Shown piece after piece: positions 1-4,964 of a stretch of 7,150 bases of DNA (the first letter of the stretch is position 1; each line of letters opens with the position of its first letter). The stretch is from DASTPP01 sp035762175 (lineage in GTDB: Bacteria > Myxococcota_A > Polyangia > Polyangiales > Polyangiaceae). The translations under genes and the position numbers were made by a program. The notes under the pieces were generated by a model. It was not told the DNA's origin. It saw only the letters and a program-made list of their open reading frames with translations, and did no database searches. Where the stretch lies: positions 1 through 7,150 of the forward strand of contig DASTPP010000040.1 of the NCBI GenBank assembly GCA_035762175.1, read 5' to 3'.

Positions 1-102
1 GGGCGAAGTCGCTACGCGCCCAAGCGGCTGCGGCGAACGGCGCCCGAGCGCTGGATGTGGGAGCAGTCGGTGGGGCGCGAACGCCCGAAAGAAGCCGCTT
101 GA
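1..102 (+). CDS. Possible 3' end of a plus-strand gene, partial
   Basis: Frame 1 is open from the window edge to a TGA at 100-102. It reads as a basic tail with an ERWMWEQSVGRERPKEAA-like ending. About three quarters of its third codon positions are G or C, which is compatible with coding but weak evidence in DNA this GC-rich. If real, it would converge on the ribonuclease H gene whose stop lies about 100 bp downstream. I do not recognise the family and the fragment is too short to name. It could equally be non-coding. Confidence 0.3.
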   Translation, partial: GRSRYAPKRLRRTAPERWMWEQSVGRERPKEAA

Positions 103-148
103 ACGCCGCTACGTGAACGGCATTGGAGTTCACTCGGGGGCAGCCCGC

Positions 149-168
149 GGGCGCGTTCCGCAACGCCC
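149..168. terminator. Weak hairpin between convergent gene ends
   Basis: GGGC (149-152) can pair with GCCC (165-168) and GTT (155-157) with AAC (162-164), leaving a two-base bulge and a CCGC loop. TTCTTCC follows on the plus strand. It lies between the possible plus-strand tail ending at 102 and the ribonuclease H stop at 203, where a terminator is expected. There is no real T tract, so the call is tentative. Confidence 0.3.
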
Positions 169-202
169 TTCTTCCAGTCCGGGGCGCGGCCCGCCCGCCC
201 CC

Positions 203-970
203 TCAGTCGGCGCTCGCCCGCGCCGGCCCCGCCCCCACCCGCGGCCCGCGGTTGATGATGGCCCGGCGCGCCAGCTCGTCGGCGCGCTCGTTGAGCGGCA
301 CGCCCGCGTGGCCCGGCACGTACACGAGCCGCACGCGCGGGCGCCGGGCGAGCTCGGCCTTGATGGCCGCGATGAGCTCGCCGTTGGCCTTCGCCTTCCA
401 GCCCTTGGAGAGCACGCCGATGGCGTACTGGCTGTCGGTGTGAATCTGAATCGGCCGCTCGCGCGCGGCGACCTGGTCGAGCGCGCGCGCGATGGCCGTC
501 AGCTCGGCGACGTTGTTGGTCGTCAGGCCCAAATACTCGCTGAGCTCGGTCGTCACCCCGGCGTCGACCACCACGACGCCGAGGCCGGCGGGGCCCGGGT
601 TGCCCGAGCACGCCCCGTCGGTGTACGCGATGACCGAGGCCGGGTCGGCGGGCGGCGGGGGCGGGGCGGGCGCGCCGCCCGACGCCGAGGACGACGACGA
701 TCGCGACGCCGACGGCGCCTTCGCGACCGACGCCCCCTTCGCCCCGGCGCGGGGCTTGGGCGGGGCGGCCTCGGCGGGGCCGCAGGTGTCGTCGGGCAGC
801 GGCGTCGGGTCGGAGACGACGAGGTTGTCGGCGCGCGCGCTGTACGCCCGGCCGTCGTTCTTGTTGTAGCGCACCTCGACCAGCCCCTTGCCGTCGGCCG
901 CGAGGCCGCCCGCGGCGTCGGCGCGGGCGTAGAGGGTCTTTCCGCGGAGAACAGCGCGTACCCAGGGCAT
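203..970 (-). CDS. rnhA: Ribonuclease HI with extra N-terminal domain
   Basis: Cytosolic endonuclease cleaving the RNA strand of RNA-DNA hybrids with divalent metal, as in Okazaki primer and R-loop removal (family knowledge). The 255-residue product has its RNase H fold at about 112-245. The active site is complete: D118 in YTDGACSGNPGPAG, E156 in TNNVAEL, D179 in HTDSQYAIG and D231 in NERADELA, plus the mobile-loop H221 in PGHAG. Residues 1-52 form a small basic, beta-rich segment (MPWVRAVLRGKTLYARA at its start). A Ser/Ala/Pro-rich linker (about 53-110) joins it to the catalytic core. The whole is about 100 residues longer than the usual 150-residue RNase HI. The N-terminal part lacks the W-x-x-C pattern of the hybrid-binding domain of eukaryotic RNase H1. 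The start is ATG at 970, with a weak AGGG about 10 nt upstream. The gene is divergent from the kinase homologue. The catalytic assignment is firm; the role of the N-terminal domain is unknown. Confidence 0.95.
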   Translation of the reverse strand: MPWVRAVLRGKTLYARADAAGGLAADGKGLVEVRYNKNDGRAYSARADNLVVSDPTPLPDDTCGPAEAAPPKPRAGAKGASVAKAPSASRSSSSSASGGAPAPPPPPADPASVIAYTDGACSGNPGPAGLGVVVVDAGVTTELSEYLGLTTNNVAELTAIARALDQVAARERPIQIHTDSQYAIGVLSKGWKAKANGELIAAIKAELARRPRVRLVYVPGHAGVPLNERADELARRAIINRGPRVGAGPARASAD

Positions 971-1013
971 CGGCCGGGCACCCTAGCTCAGCTCGAGCCT
1001 CCTGGCGAACCCG

Positions 1014-1140
1014 CGTCGCGGGCGCATCTCGCGGGCCGGCCGGGGTTGCATCGCGGGCGCACCTCGCGGGCCGGCCGGGGCGGCGTCGCGGGCGTAGCTC
1101 GCGGGGCCGTCGGGCCTGCGTCGCGGGCGCGCCCGAAGGG
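1014..1140. repeat. 35-bp tandem repeat, three full copies and a partial
   Basis: Units start at 1014, 1049 and 1084, each beginning CGTCGCGGGC or CATCGCGGGC, with a 22-bp partial unit at 1119-1140. Units 1 and 2 share a GCGGGCCGGCCGGGG segment containing the palindrome GGCCGGCC; unit 3 has diverged there. The array fills about three quarters of the 169-bp gap between the divergent ribonuclease H and kinase genes, so any promoters for either gene must lie in or beside it. The last partial unit runs up to the proposed kinase start and supplies its GAAGG. It could be a set of protein-binding sites or simply a minisatellite. Confidence 0.85.
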
Positions 1141-2510
1141 TGGTAAGCCACTCGGCCGTGACCCCCGAGCGCCTCGGAGACTGCCGCATCATCGATCGAA
1201 TCGACGAGGGGCCGCTGACCGTCCTGTACCGCGCGGTGCAAGAGCCGCTCGGCCGCCCCGTCGCCGTCAAGGCGCTGCGGGGCAGCATCTCGCCCTCGTC
1301 GCCGCTCGCCCAGGGCCTCGTCCGCGAGGCCGCGCGGCTCGCGCCCCTGCGCCACCCGGCGGTGCCGGCCCTCTACAACTTCCTGCAGGGCGAGGCGGGC
1401 ATGTGGCTCGTGCTCGAGCCCTTCGAGGGCGTCACGCTCGCCGCCTTGATCGCCAAGAGCCCCCGCGGGCTCGAGCCGCCCGCCGCCCTCAGCATCGCCG
1501 TCGCGCTCGCCGAGGTGCTCGCCTACTTGCACGGGCGCGGGCTGGTGCATGGCGATCTGCGCCCCGAGCACGTGCTCGTCTCGCCCCGCGGCGAGGTCAA
1601 GCTGACCGAGTTCGGCGCGGTGCGCGGCGGCGGCGAGCCCGCCCTCGCCGAGGGCGCGGCCGACTTCGGCCCGCCGCACTACCTCGCCCCCGAGCAGCTG
1701 CTCGGCGAGCCGCCCGACCCGCGCAGCGATCTCTTCTCGCTCGGCGTGCTCTTCTTTCAGATGCTCACCGGCGCGCGCCCCTTCGACGCCGCCGACCCGC
1801 GCGGGGTCACGCGGCGCATTCGCCACGACGCGCCGACGCGCCTCACCTCGCTCGCCGCCGGCGTGCCCGCCTCGCTCGAGCGCGTGGTCGAGCGCTGCCT
1901 CGAGAAAGATCCCGAGGCGCGCTTTCCCTCGGCGGCCGCCCTGCTCGAAGAGCTCGCGCGCGCGGCGGTCGAGGTCGCGCCGGCCGAGGGCGTCTCCGCC
2001 GTCTCGCAAGCGCTCGCCCGCGCCGGCCTCGGCGAGCCGTCCCCCGCCACCTCCTCGGCCATCCCGAACCCCCGCGGCCCGTCCGCCCCGCCGCGCCCGC
2101 CCCGCGGCGCCACGCGCGCCTTCGTCGGGCAGCTCGTCGCCCTCGGCGCCATGGCGCTCGGGGCCTCGGTCATCCAGGTGAACGCGCGCGAGCGCCCCGG
2201 CGCCGAAGAGGCCTCGAGCACCCTCGAGCTCGTGCCCGATCGGGCCGCCGCCCTCCGCGTCGTGGCCCGGCCCTGGGCCACCGTGTTCGTCGACGGGCAG
2301 CTCATCGACGTCACGCCCTTCGCCAAGGCCATCCCGCTGCGCGCGGGCACCCACCACGTGCACTTTCGGCACCCGTCCGCGCCCGACGTGAAGCGCCTCG
2401 TCACCCTCGCGCCCGGCGCCACCGCGCTCGTCGAGGTCGAGATGGCCGTGCCGCCGCCGCCGCCGCCGCCGAGCGCGCCGGCGCCGGCGCCGGTCGACAC
2501 GACGCCCTGA
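1140..2510 (+). CDS. Kinase-like (probable pseudokinase) membrane protein with C-terminal PEGA domain
   Basis: Hanks-type Ser/Thr kinase homologue of 456 residues. Kinase fold at about 11-275: VAVK lysine K44, likely helix-C glutamate E63, HGDLRPEH (137-144) at the catalytic loop, EFG (157-159) at the DFG position, LAPE (182-185) and SDLFSLG (196-202). A Pro-rich linker (about 298-325) leads to one hydrophobic segment (about 327-347) and a PEGA-like domain (about 371-435; TVFVDGQLIDVTPF, then an L-x-x-G-T-H pattern). A poly-Pro tail ends the protein. Known topology for this arrangement is a cytoplasmic kinase fold with the PEGA domain outside the inner membrane. Departures from active kinases: only one glycine of the P-loop remains (IDEGPLTVLY), HRD is HGD, the metal-binding Asn is His144, and DFG is EFG. 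D139 and K44 remain. I infer a pseudokinase or very weak kinase. Start is uncertain: GTG 1140 has GAAGG almost touching it, and in-frame GTG 1158 is the alternative. Confidence 0.88.
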   Translation: MVSHSAVTPERLGDCRIIDRIDEGPLTVLYRAVQEPLGRPVAVKALRGSISPSSPLAQGLVREAARLAPLRHPAVPALYNFLQGEAGMWLVLEPFEGVTLAALIAKSPRGLEPPAALSIAVALAEVLAYLHGRGLVHGDLRPEHVLVSPRGEVKLTEFGAVRGGGEPALAEGAADFGPPHYLAPEQLLGEPPDPRSDLFSLGVLFFQMLTGARPFDAADPRGVTRRIRHDAPTRLTSLAAGVPASLERVVERCLEKDPEARFPSAAALLEELARAAVEVAPAEGVSAVSQALARAGLGEPSPATSSAIPNPRGPSAPPRPPRGATRAFVGQLVALGAMALGASVIQVNARERPGAEEASSTLELVPDRAAALRVVARPWATVFVDGQLIDVTPFAKAIPLRAGTHHVHFRHPSAPDVKRLVTLAPGATALVEVEMAVPPPPPPPSAPAPAPVDTTP

Positions 2511-2568
2511 GGCGGGCGGCGGGGGCTCTCCCTTCGTGAACCCCCCAGGTCCGAACGTCGGAGGTTCT

Positions 2569-2592
2569 CGGGGGCGCTCTGAAGCGCCCTCG
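2569..2592. terminator. Hairpin after the kinase-like gene
   Basis: GGGCGCT (2572-2578) and AGCGCCC (2583-2589) form a perfect 7-bp stem with a CTGA loop. Three further outer pairs (2569-2571 with 2590-2592) include one G-U. It lies about 60 bp after the kinase stop. It also lies just beyond the stop of the minus-strand tail at 2594, so it could serve either strand. No T tract follows, so intrinsic termination is not assured. Confidence 0.45.
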
Positions 2593-2593
2593 C

Positions 2594-2668
2594 TCACTGC
2601 GCCGCGTCGCCCGTCTTCTTCGCGCGCTGCTCAAGCACGGCGGCCACCGCGGCCACCACTTCGGATAC
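2594..2668 (-). pseudogene. Possible remnant: C-terminal tail of a minus-strand gene
   Basis: Reading the minus strand from about 2668, one frame gives 24 residues (VSEVVAAVAAVLEQRAKK, then TGDAAQ) and a TGA at 2596-2594. The peptide looks like a normal amphipathic C-terminal helix with good third-position GC, and the hairpin at 2569-2592 follows the stop. Upstream of about 2669 the same frame runs antisense into the plus-strand TPR fragment and no longer looks coding. I infer the surviving end of a gene whose body was deleted or replaced. The family is not recognised, and chance cannot be excluded for so short a stretch. Confidence 0.35.
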
Positions 2669-2670
2669 CC

Positions 2671-2943
2671 ACCCTGACGTTTCTGGCGCACCTTCTTCTC
2701 GCCCAGGGGCGCGCGAACGAGGCACTCGCCTACGCAACGGACGCCTGGGAGGGGGCAACCGCGGCGGGACATTGGGTGCTCGCGGTCCAGGCGGGGCCCG
2801 TGCTCGTCAGTGTGCTCGCGACGCTCGGGCGCGACGACGAGGCCCGCGAGCTTGGCGGCGTGGTCGTCACGCTCTTGCGGAAGCTGCCCGACGAGCACCC
2901 GGTTCGCGTGGCGGTCGAGCGTCGCTTCGGCCTTCGCGCGTAG
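2671..2943 (+). pseudogene. 5'-truncated TPR-protein fragment
   Basis: From about CTG 2674 to TAG 2943 the frame encodes some 90 residues arranged as two helix-turn-helix TPR-like repeats. The first contains LAHLLLAQGR and NEALAYATDAWEG; the second contains LVSVLATLGR followed by DDEARELGG. The tail is LPDEHPVRVAVERRFGLRA. The G-R turn followed by E-A-L/E-A-R helix starts is typical of TPR units, often found at the C-terminus of large myxobacterial signalling proteins (family knowledge). No credible start codon or RBS is present. The frame runs upstream to GTG 2536, but 2536-2670 encodes a Pro/Arg/Ser-rich stretch with atypical codon use. I infer the 3' end of a longer gene whose 5' part is lost. 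A very small intact protein is less likely. Confidence 0.55.
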
Positions 2944-2946
2944 GCC

Positions 2947-2978
2947 GCGAGCCGCGGCGTGCGAAGCGCGCCGCTCGC
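2947..2978 (+). terminator. Imperfect hairpin after the TPR fragment
   Basis: GCGAGC (2947-2952) pairs with GCTCGC (2973-2978). A C-C mismatch follows, then GCG (2954-2956) pairs with CGC (2969-2971). It begins 3 nt after the TAG of the TPR fragment, as expected for that gene's original terminator. It has no T tract. Confidence 0.3.
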
Positions 2979-3038
2979 TCGTAGCGGTGGCGACGGGTTG
3001 GGGCCGAGAGGCGATCATTGCCCACACCCGAGCTACAT

Positions 3039-3065
3039 TTATCGTCAATCTGTCTTTGACAATAA
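3039..3065. promoter_or_regulatory. 27-bp operator-like inverted repeat in an AT-rich island
   Basis: The left arm TTATCGTCAA (3039-3048) and right arm TTGACAATAA (3056-3065) are inverted repeats matching at 9 of 10 positions around a 7-nt centre. The surrounding 3035-3075 is much more AT-rich than the rest of the window. The right arm contains the TTGACA -35 box, so a bound dimer would block RNA polymerase. A TCAA-N7-TTGA core resembles sites of several winged-helix repressor families such as ArsR, but I cannot assign one. No regulator gene is next to it. Confidence 0.6.
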
Positions 3066-3083
3066 CACCCTTCTTGCTACGCT
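3056..3083 (+). promoter_or_regulatory. Sigma-70-type promoter for the 205-residue protein gene
   Basis: A consensus -35 TTGACA (3056-3061), a 16-bp spacer ending in an extended -10 TGC (3075-3077), and TACGCT (3078-3083) as a three-of-six -10. This is the best promoter-like match I found. Transcription would start near 3090 and give a leader of about 130 nt before ATG 3218. Confidence 0.55.
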
Positions 3084-3145
3084 CGGACCCACGCGACGCC
3101 GCCTCGCACGCCGCGAGCGGGCCCTTCGTCGCCGGCCCCAAAGTC

Positions 3146-3179
3146 GGCCCTCGCATCGGCGCCAACCGCTGCGAGGGCC
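3146..3179 (+). promoter_or_regulatory. Leader hairpin 1
   Basis: GGCCCTCGCA (3146-3155) and TGCGAGGGCC (3170-3179) form a perfect 10-bp stem. Inside, after a T-C mismatch, CGG (3157-3159) pairs with CCG (3166-3168) around a six-nucleotide loop, CGCCAA. It sits in the presumed untranslated leader about 40 nt before the start codon. It could be an attenuator, an RNA-binding site or a stability element. It resembles no riboswitch class I know. Confidence 0.55.
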
Positions 3180-3186
3180 TGGGCCT

Positions 3187-3211
3187 CACCTATCGCCCAA
3201 ACGATGAGGTG
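3187..3211 (+). promoter_or_regulatory. Leader hairpin 2, covering the ribosome binding site
   Basis: CACCT (3187-3191) pairs with AGGTG (3207-3211), and ATCG (3192-3195) with CGAT (3202-3205), with G3206 bulged and a CCCAAA loop. The 3' strand contains the Shine-Dalgarno GAGG (3206-3209), which lies 8 nt before ATG 3218 and decides that start. In the folded state the SD is paired, so translation should depend on opening this stem. This is inferred from pairing only. Confidence 0.55.
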
Positions 3212-3217
3212 CTGCTT

Positions 3218-3835
3218 ATGTCCACGATACGTCGACGCCCGAAGTCCGCCAAGCCCCTGCGCCCCACCCGCCCCCGCGAGCCTGCGCCGAAGCCGCCCGC
3301 CGGCCCGCCCGGGGCGGCTGCCGAGGCGCCCGACGCGCCGCCTTCTCTTCCCGTCTCCCCCGCGAGCGGGGCCGGGGGTGAGGGCCCCGCCGCCCGCCCC
3401 TCGCCCGTCGCCCGCCTCGAAGAGCGCCTGTCCGAGCCCGACGAGGGCGCCTTTCTGCATGGCCTCGACAACCGCGTCGTCTACCCGACGCTCATCGAAA
3501 AGGTCACCGTCGCCGGCCGCCGCGTGCTCGAGGTCGTGAGCGAATACGACTCGCCCTCGCTCTTTCACGAGTACGAGCAGCTCGAGATCGAGGTGAGCTG
3601 GGTGCGCGAGCGCGCCGCCTTCAGCATGGGGTGGGAGCACGGCGCGGCCGACGGGCGAGCCGAGGTCTTCCGCAGCCACACGGGCGGCCTGCGCGAGGCG
3701 GCGAGGCGCGTCGCCGACCAGGCCCGCGCGCTGGTGGTCAACGAGGGGCTGAGCGCGAACGAGGCGACGGCGCTGCTCCTCGAGACCGCGTGGGCTTTGG
3801 TGCTCGCCAAGCCCGCCCCGGTGCCCGGGGCCTGA
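3218..3835 (+). CDS. Unrecognised 205-residue protein under a structured leader
   Basis: Function unknown; no signal peptide or membrane segment is visible, so probably cytoplasmic. Residues 1-65 are basic and Pro/Ala-rich and look disordered. Residues 66-198 look folded: a short helix (VARLEERLSEPDEGAFLHGL), a beta-like stretch (about 86-127, including YPTLIEKVTVAGRRVLEVVS), then helices (about 128-198) with VSWVRERAAFSMGWEHGAAD and a final LSANEATALLLETAWALVLA helix. Start ATG 3218 is chosen for GAGG at 3206-3209 with 8-nt spacing. The frame stays open far upstream and 3121-3217 also has high GC3, so a longer form from a rare start such as TTG 3074 cannot be excluded. However, the leader hairpins and promoter fit an untranslated region better. 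About 14 residues of the N-terminal region come from a repeat-like DNA element (3343-3385). Transcribed alone, with a strong terminator 10 bp after the stop. Confidence 0.75.
   Translation: MSTIRRRPKSAKPLRPTRPREPAPKPPAGPPGAAAEAPDAPPSLPVSPASGAGGEGPAARPSPVARLEERLSEPDEGAFLHGLDNRVVYPTLIEKVTVAGRRVLEVVSEYDSPSLFHEYEQLEIEVSWVRERAAFSMGWEHGAADGRAEVFRSHTGGLREAARRVADQARALVVNEGLSANEATALLLETAWALVLAKPAPVPGA
3343..3385. repeat. Intergenic-type palindromic repeat inside a gene
   Basis: Contains CCCCGC (3358-3363) and GCGGGG (3366-3371) around GA, flanked by TCTCTTCCCGTCTC on the left and GCCGGGGGTGAGGGCC on the right. This layout (a cytosine-rich tract, CGCGAGCG palindrome and GGGTGAGGGC) resembles the common small palindromic elements found between genes in GC-rich Proteobacteria and myxobacteria. 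Here it lies in frame in the disordered N-terminal region and encodes LPVSPASGAGGEGP. Origin by insertion is an inference. Confidence 0.45.
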
Positions 3836-3844
3836 GCCCGGGCG

Positions 3845-3880
3845 GGTGGCCCACCCGAGCTTCGGCCTGGGTGGGCCACC
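3845..3880. terminator. Strong bidirectional terminator hairpin with UUCG loop
   Basis: GGTGGCCCACCC (3845-3856) and GGGTGGGCCACC (3869-3880) form a perfect 12-bp stem. The apical region adds two more pairs closing a C(UUCG)G tetraloop at 3860-3865, a very stable loop. It lies 10 bp after the stop of the 205-residue protein gene and 63 bp beyond the end of the convergent lipoprotein operon, so it probably serves both. There is no long T tract. Confidence 0.8.
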
Positions 3881-3942
3881 TTCGGCTCGCCGGCCCCCTT
3901 ACCGAATACGCCGGCAGGGCGTCTCGGGGCGGGGGCGGGCGG

Positions 3943-4416
3943 TTACATCCACTTCGTGGCGGCCGGCGGGGCGGGCTTCTTCGTGCCCGCCGGCTCGCTC
4001 GCGGGGCGCGCGGCCTTCGCCGGGGCGGACGCGGGCTTCGGTGCCGCGGGCCCATCCGCCGGTCGGGGCGCGGGGCTGCCGCCCGGCGCCTCGGCCGTCG
4101 CCGCATCGCCCGACGCCGGCCCCCCGGCCCAGGGTGGGTTCGGGCGGCAAGCGAAGAGCGACACGTTCAACGTGGCGCCGTCTTCGTAGACGATCTCGCC
4201 CACGGTGGCGCCGCGCGCGGCCGCCTGCGCCGGCGCGGCCTCGCTCTCCGCGTCGAGCAGGCCGATGAACGTGCAGTGGGCGTAGAGCCATTCGTCTTGC
4301 GCCTCGCTCGCGTGCACGATCGGCACCGTGGCTTGGTCTGGCGGTTGCGCGGGGCCCACGGGTGGCCTGCAGCCGGCCACGAGCGCGAGCAGGGCGAACA
4401 GGTTACGCGCGTTCAT
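3943..4416 (-). CDS. Small lipoprotein, third gene of a lipoprotein operon
   Basis: A 157-residue envelope lipoprotein of unknown function. The signal is short (MNARNLFALLALVAGC), with lipobox VAGC and lipidated C16; +2 is Arg, with no retention Asp visible. The folded part (about 35-92) holds two cysteines, C48 in YAHCTFIGLLD and C90 in NVSLFACRPNP, placed to form a disulfide. Between them an Ala-rich helix ends in ARGATVGEIVYEDG. This C-x-x-x-G, Ala helix, G-A, late Cys layout recalls the RcsF/DUF4156 kind of outer-membrane lipoprotein, but I hold that weakly. The tail (about 95-157) is Ala/Pro/Lys-rich and probably disordered or wall-associated. Start is ATG 4416 with a full GGAGGT SD (4429-4424) 7 nt upstream. 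Its ATG shares one base with the TGA of the upstream gene (TGATG), so translational coupling is likely. Confidence 0.85.
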   Translation of the reverse strand: MNARNLFALLALVAGCRPPVGPAQPPDQATVPIVHASEAQDEWLYAHCTFIGLLDAESEAAPAQAAARGATVGEIVYEDGATLNVSLFACRPNPPWAGGPASGDAATAEAPGGSPAPRPADGPAAPKPASAPAKAARPASEPAGTKKPAPPAATKWM

Positions 4417-4964
4417 CACAGCCACCTCCCCGACGGGGCCTTGCCCTCGGCGGCTTTGGCGGGGCGCGCGGCCGGAGCGGGGGCCTTCGGCGCTGCGGTT
4501 TCGGCGCCCGTAAGGGTCGGGGCCTTCGCGGCGCCCGCGGTCGACGCCGGCAGCACCTTGACGATGTCGCCGCGCACGAACACCCGGGCGCAGCCCGGCC
4601 ACAGCGGCAGCGCGGGCAAGAAGGGCACGACGTTCAGCCCGCAGTGCAGCGTGCCGACGCGCAGGTTGACGATGGCGTCGCCGCCGGCGGCCTTCACCTG
4701 CCGGTCGATCGACGCAGAGAGATCGGTCTTCGGCGTCAGGCGCACGAGCTTGTAGAACATCGACCAGGCCGTGCGCTTCTCGTCGAAGGTGCCGACCACC
4801 TTGCGCCGCTCGCCGGGCACGAGCGAGCCGTCGCGGTCGCGTACGGCGCGCGAGAGCGAGACGGGGTAGTGCGCGTCGGGCGCGACGACCGAGGTGTTGG
4901 CGCCGACGCACCCGGCGCCGGTCGAGAGGGCGAGGGCCGCGGCGCAGAGGGCGGACGCTCTCAT
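4416..4964 (-). CDS. Lipoprotein, second gene of the operon
   Basis: A 182-residue predicted lipoprotein. The signal MRASALCAAALALSTGAGC puts the lipid on C19; the lipobox GAGC is imperfect because -3 is Gly. A folded domain spans about 53-137: KRTAWSMFYKLVRLTPKTDL, then a helix ending in AAGGDAIVNLRVGTLHCGL, a Pro-rich hydrophobic loop (NVVPFLPALPLWPGC) and a final strand RVFVRGDIVKVLP. C108 and C125 could pair. The layout (W/F-rich strand, helix, GGDAIVNL strand, closing GDIVKV strand) resembles small uncharacterised outer-membrane lipoproteins of the TRL-like or Bor-like sort, at low confidence. The last 45 residues are an Ala/Pro/Lys-rich tail, like its downstream neighbour. Its start overlaps the upstream stop by 4 nt (ATGA) and its stop overlaps the downstream start by 1 nt. 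Confidence 0.85.
   Translation of the reverse strand: MRASALCAAALALSTGAGCVGANTSVVAPDAHYPVSLSRAVRDRDGSLVPGERRKVVGTFDEKRTAWSMFYKLVRLTPKTDLSASIDRQVKAAGGDAIVNLRVGTLHCGLNVVPFLPALPLWPGCARVFVRGDIVKVLPASTAGAAKAPTLTGAETAAPKAPAPAARPAKAAEGKAPSGRWL

Noticed and set aside
12..2597. An 861-residue minus-strand open frame and an overlapping long plus-strand frame from 113
   Set aside because: They run antisense or out of frame through the ribonuclease H and kinase-like genes. Their products are Arg/Gly/Ala-rich with no motifs, as expected when high GC removes stop codons.
3039..3065. Minus-strand promoter using TTGTCA or TTGACG boxes in the same island
   Set aside because: The spacing is poor (15 bp to TAAATG), and the only minus-strand sequence downstream is a gene remnant.
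2810..3217. Upstream extension of the 205-residue protein
   Set aside because: It would run out of frame through the TPR fragment and across the AT-rich promoter island. ATG 3218 has a proper SD. The high GC3 of 3121-3217 leaves a small doubt.
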